Positions 1-6,427 of a DNA stretch of 10,182 nucleotides are shown in pieces. Every line of letters starts with the position of its first letter. Positions within the stretch are counted from its first letter, which is position 1. Source of the DNA: Dehalococcoidia bacterium (GTDB lineage: Bacteria > Chloroflexota > Dehalococcoidia > GIF9 > AB-539-J10); contig JAUVYD010000026.1 in NCBI GenBank assembly GCA_030603265.1, forward strand, positions 1 through 10,182, in the 5' to 3' direction. Under the pieces are notes generated by a model that worked only from the letters and a program-made list of their open reading frames with translations, was not told where the DNA came from and did not search any database. A program made the position numbers and the translations under genes.

Positions 1-1
1 G

Positions 2-412
2 CTCATCCTGCACAGAGGCACATGGAACTTCATCATAATGAACGCCTATCCCTACAGCGGGGGACACCTCATGGTGGCGCCCTTCAAGCACACAGCCGAC
101 CTGGCAGACCTCACACCGCAGGAGAGCGCCGAGCATTTCGAACTGGTGAAGCTGGGAATCGCCCTGCTGAAGGACGTTGCCCACCCCGATGGCTTCAATG
201 TGGGCCTCAACCTGGGACGCGTTGCCGGCGCTGGAGTTGACCAACACCTTCACACGCACATCGTGCCACGCTGGCTCGGTGACACGAACTTCATGCCGGT
301 CATAGCAGACACACGGGTCATGTCGGAGAGCCTGCCATCGATGTACTCAAGCCTGAAGAAGGCGCTCACACAGCGCCTCGACACCCACGAAAACCCCGGG
401 ACCGGCCAGTAG
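2..412 (+). CDS. HIT-family nucleotide hydrolase/phosphorylase (Ap4A phosphorylase-like), 5'-truncated
   Basis: The reading frame is open from base 2 and ends at TAG 410-412, so the N-terminus lies outside the window. An in-frame ATG at 38 falls inside the conserved core (WNFIIMNAYPYSGGHLMV) and is not a plausible start. The histidine triad is visible as H-L-H-T-H-I-V at about 245-265, followed by PRWLGDTNFMPV. In this family the central histidine forms a nucleotidyl-histidine intermediate. The GDTNFMPV block after the triad resembles the actinobacterial/chloroflexal subgroup that includes mycobacterial Ap4A phosphorylase, so cleavage of diadenosine tetraphosphate or a related dinucleotide is the likely role (inference from family). 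It is cytosolic, with no membrane segment seen. It converges on the minus-strand K+ operon with only 13 bp between the two coding regions. The family call is firm; the exact substrate is not. Confidence 0.9.
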   Translation, partial: LILHRGTWNFIIMNAYPYSGGHLMVAPFKHTADLADLTPQESAEHFELVKLGIALLKDVAHPDGFNVGLNLGRVAGAGVDQHLHTHIVPRWLGDTNFMPVIADTRVMSESLPSMYSSLKKALTQRLDTHENPGTGQ

Positions 413-428
413 CTCTTCCCGGGAGCTA
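410..428. terminator. Possible bidirectional terminator hairpin between convergent genes
   Basis: TAGCTC (410-415) and GAGCTA (423-428) form a 6-bp stem around a 7-nt loop, with an outer GGCC/GGCC pairing possible at 404-407 and 436-439. The stem contains the stop codons of both convergent genes (TAG 410-412 on + and TAG 426-428 on -). Neither side has a clear U-tract, so termination efficiency is doubtful. No other candidate exists in the 13-bp gap. Confidence 0.35.
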
Positions 429-1103
429 GTCCTGTGGCCCCACCACACCTCCCACCACCGTACGAAGCTCGTCCGTCTTATCCTGAGACACCATACAGAT
501 TAGCCTGTCGCCCACCGCCAGCCTAGTCGTGTCGTCGACTACCTGTGGCGGGCTGCCTGCGCGGACGAGACACGCAGACTGAACAAGGAGAGAGAGAGGG
601 GTTTCGGCCACCATCCTGTCGCTGAGGCGGGAGTCGCCGGTCACACTAACCTGGATAACCTCGAGGTCCACATCTTCAAGACTCAACAGATGCACGAACG
701 AAAATGCGGGAATCCGTGCCTTGAGGTTCTCAAGCACGAGTGCTGCCACATCGGCAGTGTGCTCGATACCCAGCTTGCTGAAGATGTTGCGGTTCCGAGG
801 GTTGTTGAGCTTCGCCACGACTCGCGGCACTTTGTACTTCAGTTTGGCAAGCTGACAGGCAGCGAGGTTGTCTTCGTCAATGTCAGTTGCTGCGACAAAC
901 ACATCGGCGCGCGACACTCCGGCCTCGTCCAGACACTGAATGCGACATCCCTCGCCGCACAACGTTATGTCGCCTAGCTCTCCCTCAATCCGCTCTCTCT
1001 GCTTGCTTTCCGGTTCAATGACCAGGACCTCGTGGCCGCCGTCGGCGAACTCCCTGGCGAGGTAGTACCCAACCTCACCGCCACCAACGATAATCACATA
1101 CAC
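426..1103 (-). CDS. TrkA-family K+ uptake regulatory protein, single RCK unit (RCK_N + RCK_C)
   Basis: This 225-residue cytosolic protein is a regulatory subunit that gates a TrkH/KtrB-type K+ transporter by binding nucleotide. An RCK_N Rossmann domain spans about residues 1-125, with the dinucleotide motif GGGEVG (7-12) and the acidic residue E30 at the end of beta-2, the usual ligand of the adenosine ribose in NAD(H)-type RCK domains. An RCK_C (TrkA_C) domain spans about 140-218. The length matches KtrA or CeoB-like single-unit proteins, about half of E. coli TrkA. The start is GTG at 1101-1103, four bases after the stop of the preceding RCK_N-only gene, with a strong GGAGGAG ribosome site at 1111-1117. 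It is the last gene of the K+ cassette. It probably forms a tetramer-of-dimers ring on TrkH, possibly together with the 132-residue neighbour (inference). Confidence 0.92.
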   Translation of the reverse strand: MYVIIVGGGEVGYYLAREFADGGHEVLVIEPESKQRERIEGELGDITLCGEGCRIQCLDEAGVSRADVFVAATDIDEDNLAACQLAKLKYKVPRVVAKLNNPRNRNIFSKLGIEHTADVAALVLENLKARIPAFSFVHLLSLEDVDLEVIQVSVTGDSRLSDRMVAETPLSLLVQSACLVRAGSPPQVVDDTTRLAVGDRLICMVSQDKTDELRTVVGGVVGPQD

Positions 1104-1107
1104 GCGG

Positions 1108-1506
1108 TCACTCCTCCAGCCGGCCCTTCACGAGTCGGGCAAACACCATGATGGGGCTGATAGCTTCCAGCCCGAGGGTCTTGTAGAACTCCTCGCGGAG
1201 CGGATCGTAGATCCGGCACATGACTTTGCGCACGCCGAATACGTGCTTCGCAATCTGCGCAGCCATGGCATTGCGATTGTCATCCCGTGTCAGTGCAATG
1301 AACGCATCTGCAGACCGGAGGCCTGCCTTCTGCAACAACCCCTCATCCGTTGCATCACCAACAATCGTCCTGCCGCCGAAGCTGGGGCGCAGGTTGTCAA
1401 AGCCGGCAGGCTGAATCCCGACCACTGTGACCTTGTGGCCTTCCTCATCAAGCAGCGTGGCAAGCTCCGACGCAACCCTGCCACTGCCCATTATTACGAC
1501 ATTCAC
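1108..1506 (-). CDS. Short RCK_N-only (TrkA-N) protein with degenerate nucleotide site
   Basis: From GTG 1504-1506 this encodes 132 residues that form a single Rossmann-like TrkA-N domain with no RCK_C. The frame extends upstream to an ATG at 1554, but the added 16 residues lie inside the usp gene and do not look like RCK sequence. The GTG overlaps the usp stop as GTGA and has GGGGAG 6 nt upstream, so GTG is preferred. Beta-1 and the loop read NVVIMGSGRVA, so the third glycine of GxGxxG is alanine (A12). Residue 30, which is glutamate in both other RCK proteins of this cassette, is glycine here (VTVVGIQP). The later GDATDEGLL motif and the SADAFIALTRDD strand are retained. Known families bind NAD(H), ATP or similar at this site. 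The changes suggest altered or lost binding and perhaps a structural partner for the adjacent 225-aa protein (inference). Confidence 0.85.
   Translation of the reverse strand: MNVVIMGSGRVASELATLLDEEGHKVTVVGIQPAGFDNLRPSFGGRTIVGDATDEGLLQKAGLRSADAFIALTRDDNRNAMAAQIAKHVFGVRKVMCRIYDPLREEFYKTLGLEAISPIMVFARLVKGRLEE
1111..1117 (-). promoter_or_regulatory. Ribosome binding site of the 225-aa TrkA-family gene
   Basis: GGAGGAG lies 7 nt before the GTG at 1101-1103, inside the end of the upstream coding region. It fixes GTG as the start and gives this last cistron its own strong initiation site. Confidence 0.8.
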
Positions 1507-1970
1507 TCTGCGCTCCCCGGGGCGGCCGGTTCTCTGTAGAGGACAACATGACACGGCGCTTCTTTCAGCACATGCGACGTGGTGTTACCCATGTCGAAAA
1601 CCCCGAGGCGACGCCGGTAGCCGACTCCCAGGACGATGAGGTCAGCACGGCCCTCCACGGCCTCGTGGATGATTGCTGGACCAGCCTCGCGCGCCTGCAG
1701 CAGGCCCGTGTCGATGTGATACCCGTACTCAAGAGCCAATTCCTGAGCGCGAGAGACAATCTCCTCCGCCTCGGCTGTCTTCTGCTCCAATGAAGCATCA
1801 AGGGGTAGGCTCCTCTCAACCTCTATCACATACACAGCACAGACCGAGGCTCCGCTCTTCTGAGCGAACTCGCATGCAAGCCGAATCACTTCGCCATCAA
1901 CACAGTTGCCACTGACGGGAACCAGCACTTTCTCGATTTCCATACGGCGCAGCATCTTAGATGCTTCCAT
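1503..1970 (-). CDS. Universal stress protein (UspA) family
   Basis: This small cytosolic alpha/beta protein carries one Usp domain. The typical opening strand is EKVLVPVSGN and the typical close is APCHVVLYREP. The usual aspartate after the first strand (VPVDGS) is serine here (VPVSGN). The C-terminal loop that normally reads G-2x-G-9x-G-(S/T) is imperfect: tyrosine replaces the second glycine and the last G is followed by N (GVGYRRR...MGNTT). It may therefore not bind ATP in the canonical way. The start is uncertain. The frame opens at TTG 1980-1982, but its AAGGGGG is only 2 nt away. ATGs occur at 1970, 1955 (weak GGAAG 8 nt upstream) and 1943 (which gives the most typical Usp N-terminus). 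The gene lies between trkH and the RCK_N gene and overlaps the latter by GTGA. Usp proteins are known to modulate transporters (for example TeaD with the TeaABC TRAP transporter), so a role tuning TrkH is plausible inference. Confidence 0.85.
   Translation of the reverse strand: MEASKMLRRMEIEKVLVPVSGNCVDGEVIRLACEFAQKSGASVCAVYVIEVERSLPLDASLEQKTAEAEEIVSRAQELALEYGYHIDTGLLQAREAGPAIIHEAVEGRADLIVLGVGYRRRLGVFDMGNTTSHVLKEAPCHVVLYREPAAPGSAE
1513..1518 (-). promoter_or_regulatory. Ribosome binding site that decides the RCK_N start
   Basis: GGGGAG lies 6 nt upstream of GTG 1504-1506, within the last codons of the usp gene. This supports the internal GTG over the ATG at 1554. Confidence 0.6.
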
Positions 1971-1992
1971 TAGATAAGTCAATGCCCCCTTG

Positions 1993-3450
1993 TCAGCGCC
2001 AGCGCCAGAAAGCAGGACTCACCAGCGCAATTGCAGTAACGAATTCGAGTCTACCCACCAGCATGCACCCCGTCAGCATCAGCTTCCCCGCAGCCGGTAT
2101 CAACGCGTAGTTGCCCGCCGGACCGACTCCGGCCAGGCCAGGGCCAACATTGCCAATTGTGGCCGCAACAGACGAGAAGGCAGTTACCGGGTCAAGCCCC
2201 AGTGCGCTCATGACAAGGTATCCGGCGGTCAGTGCGACCCCATAGAGGACTGCCATTCCCACGATGGCTGCAACCATCGGCTCCGGAACCACCTCTCCTC
2301 CCACTCGCAGCGGCATCACAGAACGCGGGCTGAAGGCCATCACTACCTGCCGATAGGCGTACTTGGCGACAACGAGCACGCGCACGACCTTCAGCGCGCC
2401 ACCTGTGGAGCCCGCGCAGGCTCCCACGAGCATCAACACAAGCAGTACGCTTTTCGACAGGGCAGGCCACAGGTCGAAATCGGTCATTGTGAACCCGGTT
2501 GTTGTCTGTATTGAAGCTACGTGGAAAGTCGCCTGCCTCGCGGCCTCCGACAGAGGAATGCTTCCCGCCTGCACGAGGTCTATCGCAACGACGATTGACC
2601 CAACCACGAATATGCCCGCATAGAGGCGGAACTCGGGGTTGTGCAGGAAAGCCTTCGCCTGTCCGCGCCAGATGAGGAAGTAGTACAGGGCGAAGTTTGT
2701 GCCGGCTGCCAGCATGAAGACGGTGACAACGGTTGTCACAAAGGTACTGTCTCCGTACGCGCCGATGCTCTCGCTCAGATGAAGGAATCCCCCCGTCGGC
2801 ATCGTGGCGAACGTGACATTGAGCGCATCAAACGCGGGAAGCCCTCCTCCAATGCGGAGGAGCAGAAACTCAAGCAGCGAGAAGAGCACGTACAGCAACC
2901 ACAGCGCCTGTGCCGTACTGCGCACGCGGGACCGCAGCCGCTCCGGCTGTGGTCCCGGCATCTCCGCCTCAAAGAGGTGAGCGGCGCCGACCCCGAGCAT
3001 CGGAAACAGGGCGACGAAGAACGTCACAATCCCCATTCCCCCCAACCACTGAGAGAAGTTGCGCCACAGGAGGATGCTCTGGGGTTGCGCCCCGATCGAC
3101 GTGAAGACAGTTGCACCCGTCGTGGTGAACCCCGACATCGCCTCGAAAAAGGCATCAAGGTAATTAGGGAGCGCATGCGAGAGCGTGTACGGAAGGGCTC
3201 CCAGCAACGAGGCTGCGATCCACGCGAACGTCACGAGGGCGAGTCCCTCACGACGCGTTACGCCGTGGTTCTCCGGCGGAATGAATCGCCACAGCGCACC
3301 GCCAGCAAGAACTGCGATGCAGATTGGCACAAAGAAGCTGGTCGCTGCCCCGTCCGACACCGTCAGCGACCACGCAAGCGGGAAGACAAGCGTGCCTCCG
3401 AGGACAATCAGCACGAGGCCGAGGTATTTGAGGACGACTCGAATTCTCAC
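1993..3450 (-). CDS. trkH: TrkH-family K+ transporter, membrane pore subunit
   Basis: This 485-residue polytopic inner-membrane protein catalyses K+ uptake through a four-repeat (M1-P-M2) pore. All four selectivity-filter loops are visible with their glycines intact: GFTTTGATV (107-115), ATMPTGGF (215-222), QTTTGFTM (315-322) and TIGNVGPG (431-438). The GACAGSTGGALKV block (343-355) is the characteristic conserved segment after P-loop 3, where the intramembrane gating loop lies in structures of the family. Hydrophobic segments alternate along the whole length, starting with VVLKYLGLVLIVLGG. The length matches TrkH. The start is GTG 3448-3450, overlapping the trkA stop as GTGA with only a weak upstream AAGAG, so translational coupling to trkA is likely. 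Partners are the RCK proteins encoded on both sides. Confidence 0.96.
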   Translation of the reverse strand: MRIRVVLKYLGLVLIVLGGTLVFPLAWSLTVSDGAATSFFVPICIAVLAGGALWRFIPPENHGVTRREGLALVTFAWIAASLLGALPYTLSHALPNYLDAFFEAMSGFTTTGATVFTSIGAQPQSILLWRNFSQWLGGMGIVTFFVALFPMLGVGAAHLFEAEMPGPQPERLRSRVRSTAQALWLLYVLFSLLEFLLLRIGGGLPAFDALNVTFATMPTGGFLHLSESIGAYGDSTFVTTVVTVFMLAAGTNFALYYFLIWRGQAKAFLHNPEFRLYAGIFVVGSIVVAIDLVQAGSIPLSEAARQATFHVASIQTTTGFTMTDFDLWPALSKSVLLVLMLVGACAGSTGGALKVVRVLVVAKYAYRQVVMAFSPRSVMPLRVGGEVVPEPMVAAIVGMAVLYGVALTAGYLVMSALGLDPVTAFSSVAATIGNVGPGLAGVGPAGNYALIPAAGKLMLTGCMLVGRLEFVTAIALVSPAFWRWR

Positions 3451-4817
3451 GCGCTCTTGAAGATACGTTCTACCGAGGGAATAACTGACAGCGCGGACAC
3501 CACGATGACGTGATCGCCCGGTTGGATGGGTGTCGTGTCCGGCGGAATAACCACGTCATCGCCACGAATCACGGCCCCTACCCTCGCACCCTTCGGCCAA
3601 TCAATCTCTCCGACTGTATGTTTGCTCACGCGCGCACTGGGGCCAACTATGAATTCGATTACCTGCGCGTCCTCCTTGCCCAGCAGGGCCACAGACACTG
3701 CTCCACCATGAAGGATATAGCGGGCTATTCTGCTTCCGCACAGCAGCAGAGGAGACAGGGCGACGTCCACTCCGACCGCCTCTGCGAGCGGTATGTACTC
3801 CGGCTTGTCTACCAGGACGATGTTCTTGGAGACACCCACGTTCTTCGCCACCAGGCCGGCCAGAATATTGAGGGATTCATCCCCCGTGGCAGCGACGAAC
3901 GCATCCGACTGAGCGACACCCTCGTCGGAGAGGAGTTCACGGTCGGGGCCACCACCCTGCACGACCACAGTACGCTTCAATTTCGCGCTTATTTCCTGTG
4001 ATCTCGCGATACTCTTCTCTATCAGTTTCACCTGGACGCCGCGCTTCTCAAGTGCCTCAGCAACATGGAAGCCAATCGTACCCGCTCCGAATATGACCAC
4101 CCTCCTTGGAGGATGCCGCGGCACTTCGAAAATTGCTCCCAGCTCGTCCATGTCCTTCTTCGCCGCCAGCAGGTGCAGGCGGTCGCCATGAATCACGACC
4201 TCGTTCCCGGATGGAGTGAGCATGTCCTCCCCCCGGCTGAGCATGGCGACGACGCATGGCCTCGGAAAGGGAATCTGCTCGAGTGTCTTGCCCACAACAG
4301 CCGGGCTCACCGCCTTGAACTCCCGCAACTGCACGCGGCCCTCTGCGAACTCCTCCATTGATGTCACGTAGAGGCCCGACAAGATCGAGACGATCTCGCG
4401 AGCAGCCTCGTGCTCGGGATTGACGAACAGGTCGACGCCAAGGCTCTTCGGACGCACAACTTTGCGCGGTCCATGCGGCGACTTTGCGCCGACAAGCAGA
4501 TAGCTGGAGAACTCGGGGTTCCGCACCCTCGCCACGGTCTTCTTTGCACCAAGTTCCTTCGCCATGAAACAGGTAATCATGTTGGTCTCATCCACCCCTG
4601 TAACGGCGACAACGAGATCCGCGCGCTGCACCTCAGCCTGCCAGAGCACCTTCGGAACAGCAGCATTCCCGACCACGACAGCCACGTCGAGTTGCCTGCG
4701 TGCCCGTTCGGCCGCCTCCTCATCCTGCTCCACGACCACGACGTCCTGCTTCTCCCTCGAAAGAAGGCTGGCCAGATAGAAACCCGCGGCACCCGCCCCA
4801 ACAACTACGATATACAT
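3447..4817 (-). CDS. trkA: TrkA, tandem-RCK K+ uptake regulatory subunit
   Basis: This 456-residue peripheral cytosolic protein has the classic N-C-N-C arrangement. The first RCK_N has GAGAAG at 7-12 and E30. A short insertion (SSYLLVGAKSPHGPRK, 104-119) follows its core, and RCK_C lies at about 160-230. The second RCK_N has GAGTIG at 244-249 and the matching acidic residue E267, with RCK_C at about 385-453. Both sites keep the glycine motif and the acidic ribose ligand, so both should bind NAD(H) or a similar nucleotide (family knowledge). The start is ATG 4815-4817, with a weak GGGAT-like sequence 6-10 nt upstream. It is the first gene of the K+ cassette, 144 bp after recO, and overlaps trkH by GTGA. 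The length agrees with full TrkA proteins. Confidence 0.95.
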   Translation of the reverse strand: MYIVVVGAGAAGFYLASLLSREKQDVVVVEQDEEAAERARRQLDVAVVVGNAAVPKVLWQAEVQRADLVVAVTGVDETNMITCFMAKELGAKKTVARVRNPEFSSYLLVGAKSPHGPRKVVRPKSLGVDLFVNPEHEAAREIVSILSGLYVTSMEEFAEGRVQLREFKAVSPAVVGKTLEQIPFPRPCVVAMLSRGEDMLTPSGNEVVIHGDRLHLLAAKKDMDELGAIFEVPRHPPRRVVIFGAGTIGFHVAEALEKRGVQVKLIEKSIARSQEISAKLKRTVVVQGGGPDRELLSDEGVAQSDAFVAATGDESLNILAGLVAKNVGVSKNIVLVDKPEYIPLAEAVGVDVALSPLLLCGSRIARYILHGGAVSVALLGKEDAQVIEFIVGPSARVSKHTVGEIDWPKGARVGAVIRGDDVVIPPDTTPIQPGDHVIVVSALSVIPSVERIFKSA

Positions 4818-4961
4818 TTCATATCCCGAGAATCAGATTCCTGCATCGTGCTGCGCAGAAACAGACATTGTGAGGCTTCCAGCGGGAAAGGAGAGAACGC
4901 CACATCGCAAGGAGCGGGGCTGCTCCAACCTGACGGCATCACCGCTACCACTACGCCATAA
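4818..4961 (-). other. Intergenic leader between recO and trkA; small hairpins, no clear promoter
   Basis: This is the only sizeable gap within the co-directional run from dnaX to the last K+ gene, so a trkA promoter could lie here. I found no convincing -10/-35 pair. Small inverted repeats on the transcribed strand are: ATGGCGT pairing with ATGCCGT across a 13-nt loop near 4933-4959; GGAGC/GCTCC with a 6-nt loop at 4911-4926; and GAATC-T-GATTC at 4830-4840, close to the trkA start. None is followed by a U-tract. The conserved blocks of the ydaO c-di-AMP riboswitch, a known K+ gene regulator, are not recognisable. Confidence 0.4.
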
Positions 4962-5777
4962 TCACTCTGCTTCAAACCAACGCGGGATTGTAGAAGCTTC
5001 CGAGGTGCTTGTCAACAGGGCCTCTGACCTCAGCCTGACAAGCCATGCGCGTGACTTGATGTCGCGCTGCAGAACGTTGCGCACGAAGCGATAACCGTGC
5101 TCCTCAAGCTCGCAGGACAGGGCCGTCCCCATCTTGACCCTGCGCGCCACATCAAGTCTACATCCGAGCCAGAATCTCAGTACTTTCAATGCAGAGACAC
5201 TCAGCGCCTTCGCATCCGGACATGACCTCGCGCAGTCCGGGCACAGTGCGCCCCCCATGGTTGCGCTGAGGGAATTCTCGACGGGCCTCAAGCTGGACCC
5301 GCAGCTGACGCAGCATCCAAGAGAGGGGCGGAAGCCAATGTGCTCGAGAAGCCGCAGCTCGAAGAACCTCAGCACATTATCATCACAACCGACCCGGTCG
5401 ATCTCCATCAACGCTTCAAGCAGGAACTCGAACAGCGGACGATTGGGAGCGCCATCGACAGTCGAGGAGTCAACCAACTCGCAGGCGTAGAGCCCACAGG
5501 ACATCCGCCACAGGTCGGCCTTCAGGTTGCTGAACGAGTCCAGGATAGTCGCCTGTGTGATGAGATCCAGCGCCCTGCGTCGAACACACTGGAAGCGTCC
5601 GTATGTGAGCATCTCCACAGACGGCCCAAGGCTGCTTCCTGGGCGCCGCGCCCCCCTGGCCACGGCGCTGAACTTTCCCTCGTCCGGGGTGAACAGGGTG
5701 ACGATCTTGTCTCTCTCACCGATGACGCTGTGCCTGAGGACAATGCCTTCGGCCTGATAGTCCCGGGAGCTGCCCAT
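4962..5777 (-). CDS. recO: DNA repair protein RecO
   Basis: RecO is a RecFOR-pathway mediator that helps load RecA onto SSB-coated single-stranded DNA, anneals complementary strands and binds RecR. The 271-residue length fits. The N-terminal OB-fold begins with YQAEGIVLRHSVIGERDKIVTLFTPDEGK (residues 7-35) and ARGARRP at 40-46, a hallmark of the family. The helical C-terminal part holds a four-cysteine cluster: C156-x2-C159 and C179-x2-C182, with an additional C155. This is the zinc motif present in many non-enterobacterial RecO proteins. The start is ATG 5775-5777, nine bases after the recR stop. The only good purine-rich site (AGGAG) is about 15 nt away, so initiation may rely on coupling to recR. 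It lies directly after its functional partner recR. Confidence 0.95.
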   Translation of the reverse strand: MGSSRDYQAEGIVLRHSVIGERDKIVTLFTPDEGKFSAVARGARRPGSSLGPSVEMLTYGRFQCVRRRALDLITQATILDSFSNLKADLWRMSCGLYACELVDSSTVDGAPNRPLFEFLLEALMEIDRVGCDDNVLRFFELRLLEHIGFRPSLGCCVSCGSSLRPVENSLSATMGGALCPDCARSCPDAKALSVSALKVLRFWLGCRLDVARRVKMGTALSCELEEHGYRFVRNVLQRDIKSRAWLVRLRSEALLTSTSEASTIPRWFEAE

Positions 5778-5786
5778 ATGTCGCAG

Positions 5787-6386
5787 CTAGAACTCCTGTC
5801 GAGAGTTGATCGCCTGCCCGAGGGTCATTTCGTCCGCATATTCCAGCTCAGCCCCATAGGGCAACCCGCGGGCCAGCTTCGTCACCTTTATGCCCAGGGG
5901 CTCCACGAGCTGCCGAATATACATGGCCGTGGTCTCGCCCTCGACGGTAGGATTCGTGGCAAGAATCACCTCTTTCACCTCACCACTGCGCAGTCGCGGC
6001 AAAAGCTCACGAATCCTGATGTCATCTGGACCGATACCCCGCGCCGGGCGCAGACAGCCATGCAGCACATGATAGAGACCATCGAGTTTCCCCGTTCGCT
6101 CCAGGGGAGGAATATCCGAGGGCCTTTCGACGATGCAGATGACCGTCCGGTCACGCTGAGGGTCAGCGCAAATCGAGCACGGGTCACTGTCGGCTACATT
6201 GAAGCATTGGGAACAGAATACAAGGCTGCCCTTCAGACTGAGGAGAGATGCCGCCAACTCCTCGATCTCCGCATCAGGGCTGAGCAGCAGGTGATACGCA
6301 AGCCGCTGTGCGCTCTTCGGGCCCATCCCCGGCAGCTTGCCCAGCGCCTGTACGAGTCGTGCTATGGGTTCAGCAGTAATTGACAC
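5787..6386 (-). CDS. recR: Recombination mediator protein RecR
   Basis: RecR forms a ring that binds DNA and works with RecO (and RecF) in gap repair. The 199-residue length is standard. The domains appear in order: a helix-hairpin-helix (about 11-32, LGKLPGMGPKSAQRLAYHLL); a zinc finger with C58, C61, C70 and C73; a Toprim domain (about 81-175) with VICIVERPSD and ATNPTVEGETTAMYI; and the family C-terminal block LPYGAELEYADEMTLGQAINSR. The start is GTG 6384-6386. An in-frame TAA sits 24 nt upstream with no other start codon between, so this start is well fixed, although only a weak AGG precedes it. It follows dnaX by 41 bp with no ybaB/ebfC gene between, and precedes recO by 9 bp. Confidence 0.97.
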   Translation of the reverse strand: MSITAEPIARLVQALGKLPGMGPKSAQRLAYHLLLSPDAEIEELAASLLSLKGSLVFCSQCFNVADSDPCSICADPQRDRTVICIVERPSDIPPLERTGKLDGLYHVLHGCLRPARGIGPDDIRIRELLPRLRSGEVKEVILATNPTVEGETTAMYIRQLVEPLGIKVTKLARGLPYGAELEYADEMTLGQAINSRQEF

Positions 6387-6427
6387 TACGGTGCCTGCTG
6401 TTCTCCTGCGTTATTCCGCTTCCGGCG

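Noticed and set aside
1504..1554. Upstream ATG start for the RCK_N-only gene at 1554
   Set aside because: The extra 16 residues lie inside the usp reading region and do not resemble an RCK N-terminus. The GTG at 1506 has a ribosome site and the same GTGA overlap style as trkA/trkH.
1990..2514. Plus-strand open frame opposite the 3' end of trkH
   Set aside because: It is a shadow frame rich in His, Arg and Gln, without recognisable domain or ribosome site.
2641..3513. Plus-strand open frame of about 290 codons opposite trkH
   Set aside because: It is antisense to a full-length TrkH with all four selectivity loops. Its composition (rich in R, E, Q and H) is typical of the shadow of a hydrophobic membrane gene.
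4818..4961. tRNA-like, SRP-RNA-like or ydaO riboswitch-like stretch on the minus strand (TGGTAGCGGT, GTCAGGTTGGAGCAGCC)
   Set aside because: There is no T-loop GGTTCGA-type sequence or acceptor pairing for a tRNA, the SRP core GGTCCGGAAGGAAGCAGCC is not matched, and the conserved ydaO blocks are absent.
5340..6383. Long plus-strand open frame opposite recO and recR (about 347 codons)
   Set aside because: It lies wholly antisense to two clearly conserved genes, its translation resembles no protein family I know, and it is explained by the codon bias of the real genes on the other strand.
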